The notes beneath the pieces were generated by a model, which saw only the letters and a program-made list of their open reading frames with translations, did no database searches and was not told the DNA's origin. Below are positions 1 through 5,957 of a stretch of DNA of 14,850 nt, piece by piece. Location of the stretch: the NCBI GenBank assembly GCA_964570005.1, contig CAZMWE010000025.1, positions 1-14,850 of the forward strand, given 5' to 3'. Made by a program: the position numbers and the translations under genes. Each line of letters begins with the position of its first letter. The stretch's first letter is position 1. The stretch comes from JAJZCD01 sp964570005. Lineage in GTDB: Bacteria; Patescibacteriota; Saccharimonadia; Saccharimonadales; UBA4665.

Positions 1-2
1 CC

Positions 3-425
3 AACCTCGCACGTGTTGCACTCGCTTCCCAGACAAATATATACGCAACGTTTGAACAGGATGTTGAGCCGCATATGAGCGAAGCTGATCGGCGGTATTT
101 GGAAGGTCATCCGGGAATACGTCGACAGATGGCCTTGGGCCACGCCGATTGCCGCGCCGAGGGAAGATATGATGACATTATAGCCGCGGGGTCACCTTGG
201 GGCTTCAGTACAAAAGACATTACTAGACCAGTATTTTTGGTACACGGTCGCGAAGATAGGTTCTCGCCCCCAAGCCACTTCTGGCAACTCTGCGCGGATG
301 TAAGGGGCAGCGGAGGTGGCGCACAATACGAGGAAGGCTTTGGTCAATTTGAGACTTACAAGCTCATCGCACCCTATTTCAAACGCCTGAGACGCCAAGC
401 CGTTGAGCTAGGATACACCGGGTGA
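3..425 (+). CDS. alpha/beta-hydrolase fold protein, C-terminal part (5' end outside window)
   Basis: The frame is open from the first base of the window, so the visible part (about 140 codons) is the 3' end of a longer gene. An internal ATG at 75 is probably not the start. The segment around codons 235-262 reads PVFLVHGREDRFSPP, the strand-plus-acid-loop signature of alpha/beta hydrolases. It is preceded by PWGFSTKDI, a common lead-in to this strand in the family. The Asp of GRED (codon 255-257) would be the catalytic acid. Where the family has Gly-His-Phe near the C-terminus, this protein reads Gly-Gln-Phe (Gln codon 345-347), so the catalytic His may be missing. The nucleophile elbow lies upstream of the window and cannot be judged. 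The substrate cannot be inferred. Family assignment is fairly secure; activity is doubtful. Confidence 0.7.
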   Translation, partial: NLARVALASQTNIYATFEQDVEPHMSEADRRYLEGHPGIRRQMALGHADCRAEGRYDDIIAAGSPWGFSTKDITRPVFLVHGREDRFSPPSHFWQLCADVRGSGGGAQYEEGFGQFETYKLIAPYFKRLRRQAVELGYTG

Positions 426-688
426 AGCTTCATGAAAGGGTCTCTTTTATTTTTCACACCCTTGTCGGACCGTAAGAAAGCATATTATTCACTAAGCAGT
501 AATACGTTTTACATCCATGCAGTGTCCGGCGTGGTTGAATGGTGCCATGAACACTCTAGGAATAATATACATCGAGTTAGTAGCCAAAAGGCAACGGCGA
601 GTCCCTGGTAAGTACCCCTCTGACCCGATACTCCCAGGAGAAATGGTGCCGTTGATCGGAAACCCAAGAATTTCCGCCACAAGGTGAA
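426..688. other. intergenic stretch with no gene called
   Basis: These 263 bases separate the hydrolase gene from the 361-residue gene. They contain a T-rich run at 445-454 flanked by the inverted repeat AAGGGT (436-441) / ACCCTT (458-463). The T-run lies in the 16-nt loop, so this is a poor intrinsic terminator. A 59-codon ORF (432-611) is present but has no family signature and no good ribosome binding site. No convincing promoter was found. Confidence 0.4.
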
Positions 689-1774
689 ATGCCAGAAGAG
701 CCACCGAATGTACTGCCTGGTACGCAAGCGGAAGAGCCGCCACGTACAGGGTACGTTATTGACGCTGATAAAATTTTACCAGCCGCACATCCCAGCTTAC
801 TGCCGCGCACTAAGGAATCCCTTGACGTAACCGGCGTAGCTGCAGCGAACCTGGCTGGGACTATGGCGCTCCCTGCAGCAGAAGTAGTCATAGTCGACGC
901 CCTACCCACTCCACCAACGCCAGAGCCGCGCAAAGCTACACCAGAAGAATTCAGAAAGGCGTTTAATAGTGGCTTGCGAGCTCTTTATAAACTGACCGTA
1001 GATGAAGACTTCCAGGCCAGATGTAAATCTGCCGGTGTTGACCCATCCGCATTCGAAGATCCCGCGTATTGGTACACGCTTGCCGACTTTTCTCGAGAAA
1101 TAATGACCGACAGGCGGAGGCGCAGTGGTGACAACAGAGCTGATACCCTGCCCTTTATGGCCCTGGGGTTAATGGCAGCCACTCCCGCTTATATATATGC
1201 AGAAGGTGCTCTTGACCGGGGCAAGCCGCAAACTGACGAAGAGCTAGCAGAAAAGCTGTGCATAATCGGTAACTACCATACGGGTATTGGTAGGTTCGTA
1301 GAACTATATCCTGATGCTAAGGCGTCCGAACTCACGATGGCACTTTTCAACGCTGCAAACTTTGCAATCGAAGATACGGAGCTTCTTCTGTCTGCCGCCC
1401 GGGATATAGGCAGTAGGATCAAAGGGATACAACACGAAACTGGCTTTTGGGATATATTGCTGCATACCGGTTTAGAATGTCAGCGCGCAACAGCCGAAGA
1501 AGATAAAGAGGGTTTCGACTATCGTCTCAAGATTATTCACAGGGGCATACCCCTGGTTATATGTATCGACGTTAAAGCTTCCTTGAATGAGATTGAAGCT
1601 CTAGAGGAAGAGGGACCGATTGCAAAAAGCCGTAAGGGCATCTATCTTGTCTTCTCCATGATAGCGGAAAGGGAGTTTAACGATGGTTTTCACATACCCG
1701 ACAACTGGGCTGACACTAAAGCACGGAAGTTTGTAGAGAAGCTGCTAGCATACTTGGACCGGGAATACAATTAG
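689..1774 (+). CDS. uncharacterised protein with PD-(D/E)XK-nuclease-like C-terminal domain
   Basis: This is a 361-residue soluble protein. Residues 1-85 are rich in Pro, Glu and Ala and look disordered. Residues 86-240 appear mainly helical. Residues 245-330 carry the interesting part: Gly246 and Glu250 in a helix (GIQHETGFWDILL), then ATAEEDKEGFD ending at Asp277, then a hydrophobic strand with IDVKAS (Asp294, Lys296). A helix Glu, an Asp, and D-x-K about 17 residues later match the core order of the PD-(D/E)XK nuclease superfamily. That assignment is inferred from the motif only. ATG 689 is the only ATG, GTG or TTG in this frame after the stop at 653-655. AAGGTG sits just 2 nt upstream, too close for a normal Shine-Dalgarno. 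Possible roles are a nuclease, a restriction or repair enzyme, or an inactive relative. ATA and AGG/AGA codons are commoner here than in the ribosomal genes downstream. Confidence 0.75.
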   Translation: MPEEPPNVLPGTQAEEPPRTGYVIDADKILPAAHPSLLPRTKESLDVTGVAAANLAGTMALPAAEVVIVDALPTPPTPEPRKATPEEFRKAFNSGLRALYKLTVDEDFQARCKSAGVDPSAFEDPAYWYTLADFSREIMTDRRRRSGDNRADTLPFMALGLMAATPAYIYAEGALDRGKPQTDEELAEKLCIIGNYHTGIGRFVELYPDAKASELTMALFNAANFAIEDTELLLSAARDIGSRIKGIQHETGFWDILLHTGLECQRATAEEDKEGFDYRLKIIHRGIPLVICIDVKASLNEIEALEEEGPIAKSRKGIYLVFSMIAEREFNDGFHIPDNWADTKARKFVEKLLAYLDREYN

Positions 1775-1777
1775 CTG

Positions 1778-1806
1778 CTGAACAGAATATACAGCATGAG
1801 TATGAT
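1778..1806 (+). promoter_or_regulatory. candidate promoter for the 1818 gene
   Basis: CTGAAC (1778-1783), a 17-nt spacer and TATGAT (1801-1806). The -10 matches consensus at 5 of 6 positions; the -35 is weak. The predicted start near 1813 leaves only about 5 nt before ATG 1818, and no Shine-Dalgarno is present. Confidence 0.4.
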
Positions 1807-1817
1807 GTAATAGCGCT

Positions 1818-2309
1818 ATGACACAGGTTGAAGATACACTAACTAGAGAAGCACGGATGCTGGTGTTTCCCATTTACGATCGGGTCAGCGCCGAGAGCGA
1901 AGATGCGCAACTGGTCAGCTCCAAAGAAATGCGAGTGCGAATACTGGGTGCACTGGGGTTAGCTAATGAAGCTGAACGAACACTGGCATTTTTTGTGCCA
2001 CACGACCCAAACGTCTCTCCGTCGAATCTTAGTATCAAAAGTCTCCACAAAGTAGTTTTTAAAGTTGAGAATACCCGACCCCTGGGTGTAAGTCCTCAAT
2101 TATTTTATGCTTCCGGGCCAGGAGGTTTGCGAGAGGAATTAGGTGACGACCCTGGATGGAATTGGGATACATCCGATATGTTAGCCGCTGTCACAGTCCG
2201 CTTATCAAGCAATAAGCCATCGGAAACGGCTACAGCACGTATACCATATGCAGTCGCCGTAAGCCAGGATCAGTCGTCGGCACAGATGGGCAATACCGCG
2301 GCCGCATAG
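1818..2309 (+). CDS. hypothetical protein, 163 aa
   Basis: I do not recognise this protein. It has no signal peptide, membrane segment or cysteine. Residues 55-145 alternate hydrophobic and polar residues in a way that suggests beta strands (for example KVVFKVEN and MLAAVTVRL). The last 20 residues are Ser/Gln/Ala-rich and probably flexible. It starts 43 nt after the nuclease-like gene, so the two may be functionally paired or co-transcribed, although a candidate promoter precedes it. There is no Shine-Dalgarno, and the start at ATG 1818 fits near-leaderless translation. The length and the absence of a competing frame support a real gene. No function is proposed. Confidence 0.7.
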   Translation: MTQVEDTLTREARMLVFPIYDRVSAESEDAQLVSSKEMRVRILGALGLANEAERTLAFFVPHDPNVSPSNLSIKSLHKVVFKVENTRPLGVSPQLFYASGPGGLREELGDDPGWNWDTSDMLAAVTVRLSSNKPSETATARIPYAVAVSQDQSSAQMGNTAAA

Positions 2310-2322
2310 CAAGTTCGGATAG

Positions 2323-2351
2323 TCAAACGCCACCTGTCAAGCCGGTGTTTT
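2323..2351 (+). terminator. weak terminator-like hairpin
   Basis: CACC (2331-2334) can pair with GGTG (2344-2347), followed by TTTT (2348-2351). The stem is short and its extension is imperfect. Its place 20-40 nt after the 163-residue gene and before the secY promoter is what makes it a candidate. Confidence 0.25.
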
Positions 2352-2458
2352 GTTGAATGGGACTGCTTCAAAGACAATGGTCACCCTGTGCCTGTTAGCC
2401 AGCAATTATTAAAAGCATCTTACGCAACTAGTCATCATCTTCACGTAGGTTCTACTGC

Positions 2459-2487
2459 TTGTACGAACCGGGGCAGCCCTGTATACT
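2459..2487 (+). promoter_or_regulatory. secY promoter
   Basis: TTGTAC (2459-2464), 17-nt spacer, TATACT (2482-2487, 5 of 6 matches). The predicted start near 2494 leaves a leader of about 25 nt that contains the ribosome binding site AAAGGGA (2506-2512), 6 nt before GTG 2519. The -35 includes the TTG that could be misread as an earlier secY start. Confidence 0.55.
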
Positions 2488-2518
2488 CATAAAAGAATTT
2501 GAGGAAAAGGGAAAACAG

Positions 2519-4033
2519 GTGAACTGGAAAATCATCGGCAAATCACTCGGCCAGGCGGATATGCGAAAGCGCATTTTTGCAGTGCTGGGCATACTACTCG
2601 TCTACCGTATTTTGGCGCATGTGCCGATTCCTTTGAGCAATCCGGAAACACTCAAACAGGTGCTGACTAACCTCTTCAACAGTAGCACGCCCCAGCTACT
2701 AAGCTTTATAAACGTTCTGTCCGGCGGTGCGCTGGCCAACTTCAGCATTATGATCGCCGGCATGGGCCCCTACATTAACGCCAGCATCATCATGCAGCTA
2801 CTGACCAAAGCTATTCCGAAGCTGGAGGCGTTACATAAGGAAGGTGAATCCGGCCAGAAGAAGATCAACCAGTACACCCGTATCCTGACATTCCCGCTCG
2901 CCCTTATCCAGAGTGTCGGCGCCATTTATCTAGTACGTCAGCGGGCTCAGCAGATTGGCGGCATCGGCGATATTACCGCGCACACCTCCATCTGGCAATG
3001 GGCATTAATGGTAGCCGCGCTGACCGGTGGTTCCATGTTGCTTATGTGGCTGGGTGAGTTGGTAACCGAACAATCGGTTGGAAACGGCATATCCCTGATC
3101 ATTACCGTAGGCATCGTGGGCAGTCTGCCAAGTATGATCAGCGGCATTGGCAGCAGTATTTATAACAAGAGTGACAAGTGGCACGTATTCGGCAAAGTGT
3201 TGCCCATTAATGAAAGTGCGTTCTGGTATGCGCTCCTCATATTGGCCATAGTATTACTCGTAACCTGGGCGGTGGTGATGCTAAACGAAGCGGCACGACG
3301 TATTACCGTTAACTATGCCAAACGCGTGCAAGGTAACCGGGCGTACGGTGGTGTGACGACCATTTTACCGGTCAAGCTTATCACCGCCGGCGTAGTGCCG
3401 ATCATCTTCGCCGTGGCGTTCCTAAGCGTGCCGAGTTTTGTCGGGGAGATTCTAAAGACCAACCACAGCGCGCACTTGCAGCAAATCGGAACGAACCTTG
3501 CGAACTGGTTCCAACCTCCTTCAAGCAGCACCTTTAGCACCGGTGGTTGGGAGGCATACATCTACCCGGTTACCTATTTCCTACTCGTGTTCATCTTCAC
3601 GTTCTTCTATACTAGCGTGACATTCAACAGCAAGGAGATTGCTGAGAACCTCCAGAAACAAGGCGGCTTTATCGAAGGCGTACGCAGTGGGCTGCAAACC
3701 GAGAAATACTTGAGTCGGACCGTGAACCGTCTCACGCTGTTCGGCGCAGTAGCGCTGGGTGCGCTGGCTCTGCTGCCGATCATTGCGCAGGTGTTCTTAA
3801 ACACCAGCAACATCGCTATCGGCGGTACCAGCGTCCTTATATTGGTGTCCGTATCCCTTGAGACTCTACGTGCTGTGGAATCGCGCGCCCTGATGGTTAC
3901 GTATGACCAATACGAGAGCGAGGACTTCTTCTACGACGCGACCGGCGGAGAAAACCTAACCGCCGTTACTGGCGGGGCAAAGATTCTACGCTTCATTCCT
4001 GGCCGTAAAAAACCAACGGCACCCAAGAAGTAG
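2519..4033 (+). CDS. secY: protein translocase subunit SecY
   Basis: SecY is the channel subunit of the Sec translocon. It passes unfolded preproteins across, and inserts proteins into, the cytoplasmic membrane, with SecE and SecA as partners. The sequence follows the family closely: an N-terminal MRKRIFAVLGILLVYR segment, the SGGALANFSIMIAGMGPYI plug region, KEGESGQKKINQYTR (residues 107-121), VNYAKRVQG near 264 and GGFIEGVRSG (382-391), which holds the conserved cytoplasmic-loop Arg (389). Several further hydrophobic stretches are visible, and about ten membrane helices are expected from the family. At 504 residues it is longer than the roughly 430-440 of E. coli SecY, mainly through larger loops and a charged C-terminal tail. 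GTG 2519 is chosen because it has a good Shine-Dalgarno and lies downstream of the promoter. An in-frame TTG at 2459 adds 20 non-homologous residues. Neither rplO, adk nor map flanks the gene. Confidence 0.97.
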   Translation: MNWKIIGKSLGQADMRKRIFAVLGILLVYRILAHVPIPLSNPETLKQVLTNLFNSSTPQLLSFINVLSGGALANFSIMIAGMGPYINASIIMQLLTKAIPKLEALHKEGESGQKKINQYTRILTFPLALIQSVGAIYLVRQRAQQIGGIGDITAHTSIWQWALMVAALTGGSMLLMWLGELVTEQSVGNGISLIITVGIVGSLPSMISGIGSSIYNKSDKWHVFGKVLPINESAFWYALLILAIVLLVTWAVVMLNEAARRITVNYAKRVQGNRAYGGVTTILPVKLITAGVVPIIFAVAFLSVPSFVGEILKTNHSAHLQQIGTNLANWFQPPSSSTFSTGGWEAYIYPVTYFLLVFIFTFFYTSVTFNSKEIAENLQKQGGFIEGVRSGLQTEKYLSRTVNRLTLFGAVALGALALLPIIAQVFLNTSNIAIGGTSVLILVSVSLETLRAVESRALMVTYDQYESEDFFYDATGGENLTAVTGGAKILRFIPGRKKPTAPKK

Positions 4034-4037
4034 CGAC

Positions 4038-4066
4038 TTGCGCACCGTGTCGCAGCCGCCTATGCT
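4038..4066 (+). promoter_or_regulatory. promoter for leaderless mRNA of the 4073 gene
   Basis: TTGCGC (4038-4043), 17-nt spacer, TATGCT (4061-4066). A start 7 nt after the -10 falls on the A of ATG 4073. There is no Shine-Dalgarno, so a leaderless transcript is the simplest reading. Confidence 0.45.
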
Positions 4067-4072
4067 TACTAT

Positions 4073-4570
4073 ATGGTACATGTAGCCAATCCATTCGCTG
4101 CACATAAACGCTTTGACCCGATAACGGTCGTTGGCTTCCTGATTCCGATCAGTCTTGCCATACTGATCGGCCTTATCATTAGCATGCGGTCCCAACCCAT
4201 AGCCCAGCCAGTGCAGCAGACCACCGACGCATCAGGCACTGTTACAGCGACAGCGCCGGTAAATCCGCCCACAGCCGCCGAGGTTTCAGCTGCCAATCAG
4301 GCGATCCTGAACTATTGCACTAGCGACCTACGGGCAAACACCAGCTGCGCGCTTACACCGGGTAGCACAAGCACCGCACCGGGGTTCGTGGAGACAGGCT
4401 TGAAGCTAAGTGGTACCTTTGCTGCCGACGGCGCAAGCCCGAACGGCTTGGCACTAGCAAGGGGTAGCGATAATTCATGGGCCGTGATATGGGTAGGGCA
4501 GAACTGTATCCCTCGAGACGTAGCCACGCAAAACGCTGTGCCCGCCTCACTCAATGTCTGCTCATCCTGA
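4073..4570 (+). CDS. single-pass membrane protein of unknown function
   Basis: This 165-residue protein matches no family I recognise. Residues 1-16 are short and basic (HKR), residues 17-38 form one strongly hydrophobic helix (VVGFLIPISLAILIGLII), and residues 40-72 are a Thr/Pro/Ala/Gln-rich linker. The remaining roughly 90 residues form a small domain with four cysteines (82, 92, 145, 163), presumably extracytoplasmic and able to make two disulfides. The positive residues before the helix favour an N-in, C-out anchor. It occupies the position between secY and infA where many bacteria carry adk and map. Its promoter places the transcript start at the ATG. A role near the Sec channel is only suggested by position. 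Confidence 0.8.
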   Translation: MVHVANPFAAHKRFDPITVVGFLIPISLAILIGLIISMRSQPIAQPVQQTTDASGTVTATAPVNPPTAAEVSAANQAILNYCTSDLRANTSCALTPGSTSTAPGFVETGLKLSGTFAADGASPNGLALARGSDNSWAVIWVGQNCIPRDVATQNAVPASLNVCSS

Positions 4571-4611
4571 GCACTTGTGGACAACCCGATAGATTATACC
4601 CGTAACTACCC

Positions 4612-4641
4612 TTTACAGAATGTGGTAAATACTGCTATAAT
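4612..4641 (+). promoter_or_regulatory. strong promoter of the infA-rpsI operon
   Basis: TTTACA (4612-4617, 5 of 6), 18-nt spacer, perfect TATAAT (4636-4641) preceded by TGC, giving an extended -10. The expected start is near 4648. This is the best promoter in the window, as expected for a ribosomal-protein operon. Confidence 0.8.
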
Positions 4642-4647
4642 TAGGCC

Positions 4648-4728
4648 TTGTTATATTGTCGGCACGGAGGAGAAGCGAAGTTTACTTCGACTAACTGAGT
4701 GCCGGAAAATATATCGAAGATATATTTT
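4648..4728 (+). promoter_or_regulatory. structured infA leader RNA
   Basis: The leader of about 80 nt contains three helices. CGGCAC (4660-4665) pairs with GTGCCG (4699-4704). Inside it, CGAAG (4676-4680) pairs with CTTCG (4685-4689). After it, AAAATATATC (4706-4715) and GATATATTTT (4719-4728) form a perfect 10-bp AU-rich hairpin with loop GAA that ends on the base before ATG 4729. The strongest anti-16S match, GGAGGAG (4666-4672), lies inside the outer loop, 56 nt from the ATG, with no start codon at normal spacing. The pairing is visible. Regulation, for example by a ribosomal protein such as S4 or by temperature melting of the AU hairpin, is inference. Confidence 0.6.
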
Positions 4729-4950
4729 ATGGCGGCGAGTAAAGAAGTAATCGAACTGACGGGAACCATTGTAGAAACTCTACCTGGCACCCAGTTTCGT
4801 GTAGAACTTGAAAACGGCCATCAAATTATAGCTCACGTTGCCGGCAAAATGCGCAAACATTTTATCCGCATTGTCCCCGGCGACAGCGTGACGGTTGAAC
4901 TGACACCTTACGATCTTACGAAGGGTCGCATAACCTATCGCAAGGGTTAA
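4729..4950 (+). CDS. infA: translation initiation factor IF-1
   Basis: IF-1 binds the A site of the 30S subunit and assists IF-2 and IF-3 in forming the initiation complex. The 73-residue product is a single S1-like OB fold and is close to the E. coli protein along its whole length, with TGTIVETLPGTQFRVELENG, AHVAGKMRKHFIRI and VTVELTPYDLTKGRI all conserved. ATG 4729 gives the usual length. An in-frame GTG at 4699 would add ten unrelated residues and lies in a predicted stem, so it is rejected. It is the first gene of the large ribosomal operon. Initiation is unusual: the ATG touches a 10-bp hairpin and the good Shine-Dalgarno is 56 nt away. Confidence 0.97.
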   Translation: MAASKEVIELTGTIVETLPGTQFRVELENGHQIIAHVAGKMRKHFIRIVPGDSVTVELTPYDLTKGRITYRKG

Positions 4951-5014
4951 GAGCCCTACCTATCCCAACAACTTAAAGCAGTGTGTTATTGCAGATAAAG
5001 GAGCAATGATCCGC

Positions 5015-5131
5015 ATGAAAGTGCGTGCAAGCGTCAAGAAGATCAGCCCCGACGACAAGATTGTCCGCCGGAAGGGTCGTCTGTATGTTATCAACAAATT
5101 TAAGCCGAAGCATAAGCAGAGGCAGGGTTAA
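5015..5131 (+). CDS. rpmJ: 50S ribosomal protein L36 (zinc-free form)
   Basis: L36 is the smallest 50S protein and stabilises the 23S rRNA near the GTPase-associated region. The 38-residue product starts MKVRASVKKI and ends PKHKQRQG, both diagnostic. The canonical zinc ligands Cys11, Cys14 and Cys27 are replaced by Ser11, Asp14 and Asn27, with one extra residue before His33, so this is a C-minus form that cannot hold zinc in the usual way. AAAGGAG (4997-5003) lies 11 nt before ATG 5015. An in-frame ATG at 5006 is only 2 nt from it and is less likely. The stop lies 3 nt before rpsM. Confidence 0.95.
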   Translation: MKVRASVKKISPDDKIVRRKGRLYVINKFKPKHKQRQG

Positions 5132-5134
5132 TCT

Positions 5135-5524
5135 ATGGCAGCTCGTATATCCGGGGTAACAATCCCCGCAGAAAAGCAAATCTGGGTCGCCCTGACCTAT
5201 GTATACGGTATCGGTCCTAAGACCGCCGACGATATCTTGGCCGCCGCGGGCGTGGAGCGCACTGTGCGCACCAAAGACCTGACTGACGCCGAAATTGCCC
5301 GGATCCAGGACTACATCAATGAGAAGCTGACTGTTGAAGGTGAGCTACAGCGTGTCGTGAGCGCTAACATCAAGCGTCTCAAGGATATAAAGGCTTATCG
5401 AGGCTTACGGCACGCAGCCAACCTACCAGCTCGGGGCCAACGCACCAAGACCAACGCCCGGACCCGTCGCGGCAAGAAAGTCACCGTAGGCGGCACCGCC
5501 AAGAAGGTGGCAAGCAAGACTTAA
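5135..5524 (+). CDS. rpsM: 30S ribosomal protein S13
   Basis: S13 sits in the head of the 30S subunit, contacts the P-site tRNA and forms bridges to the 50S. The 129-residue protein has the helix-hairpin-helix start AARISGVTIPAEK, the YGIGPKTADDIL motif, and the basic C-terminal signature LPARGQRTKTNARTRRG followed by a Lys-rich tail. Where most S13 have RHRxGLP, this one has RHAANLP. It lies 3 nt after rpmJ with only a weak AGGG (5124-5127) upstream, consistent with coupling to rpmJ translation. Confidence 0.97.
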   Translation: MAARISGVTIPAEKQIWVALTYVYGIGPKTADDILAAAGVERTVRTKDLTDAEIARIQDYINEKLTVEGELQRVVSANIKRLKDIKAYRGLRHAANLPARGQRTKTNARTRRGKKVTVGGTAKKVASKT

Positions 5525-5537
5525 GACTACTAGTCTT
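5523..5537 (+). promoter_or_regulatory. small hairpin between rpsM and rpsK
   Basis: AAGACTA and TAGTCTT form a near-perfect inverted repeat around one C, foldable as AAGACT-ACT-AGTCTT. It overlaps the rpsM stop and lies just before the rpsK ribosome binding site AGGA (5539-5542). There is no T-run, so it is not a terminator. Its effect on relative expression is unknown. Confidence 0.3.
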
Positions 5538-5552
5538 TAGGAATTACATATT

Positions 5553-5954
5553 ATGGCAGATACATCTACAGCTACCACAACCAAGAAGAAAAAGTCGAAG
5601 CGCAGCGTGGCCGCGGGCCAGCTGCATGTTCAGGCTTCGTTCAACAACACTATCGTAACACTTACGGACGCGAGCGGCGGTGCGCTAGCGGCTAGCAGCG
5701 CTGGCGCCTGTGGTTTCCGCGGTTCCAAAAAGGGCACTGCTTACGCCGCTCAGGTTGCCGCCGAAAAGGCCGGCCAGGCCGCTAAGCAAACCTACGGCCT
5801 CGCCAAAGTCGACGCTTTTATCAAGGGCGTCGGCCTTGGTCGCGATGCCGCTGTCCGCGCCATGCAGACAGTCGGTATCAATGTTGAAAGCATTACTGAT
5901 GTAACCGGTGTGCCGCATGGCGGCGTTCGCCCTAAGAAAGCACGGAGGGTTTAA
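5553..5954 (+). CDS. rpsK: 30S ribosomal protein S11
   Basis: S11 binds 16S rRNA in the platform of the 30S subunit next to the mRNA exit channel. The 133-residue protein has a Thr/Lys-rich N-terminal extension (1-18) and the conserved core: QASFNNTIVTLTD, the glycine/serine-rich turn after it, AAQVAAEKAG and IKGVGLGRDAAVRA. The C-terminus HGGVRPKKARRV is also typical. In the usual KGPGPGR loop both prolines are replaced (KGVGLGR), and HNGCRP reads HGGVRP. The start ATG 5553 follows AGGA with a rather long spacing of about 10 nt. rpsD follows 3 nt after the stop. Confidence 0.97.
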   Translation: MADTSTATTTKKKKSKRSVAAGQLHVQASFNNTIVTLTDASGGALAASSAGACGFRGSKKGTAYAAQVAAEKAGQAAKQTYGLAKVDAFIKGVGLGRDAAVRAMQTVGINVESITDVTGVPHGGVRPKKARRV

Positions 5955-5957
5955 ACC

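Noticed and set aside
432..611. 59-codon + strand ORF starting MKGSLLFFTP after the hydrolase gene
   Set aside because: It has no Shine-Dalgarno, no promoter at the right distance and no family signature. An ORF of this size is expected by chance at this base composition.
577..933. Minus-strand 118-aa ORF over the start of the nuclease-like gene
   Set aside because: Low-complexity Ser/Gly/Ala composition, no start signals, and it is the mirror of codon bias in the + strand gene.
4574..4583. DnaA-box-like sequence (TTGTCCACA on the - strand, one mismatch to TTATCCACA)
   Set aside because: It is a single copy with no cluster, no AT-rich unwinding region and no dnaA or dnaN nearby, so it is not an origin.
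4699..4728. GTG 4699 as infA start
   Set aside because: It adds ten residues not found in IF-1 and lies in the 3' strand of a predicted stem. ATG 4729 gives the family length.
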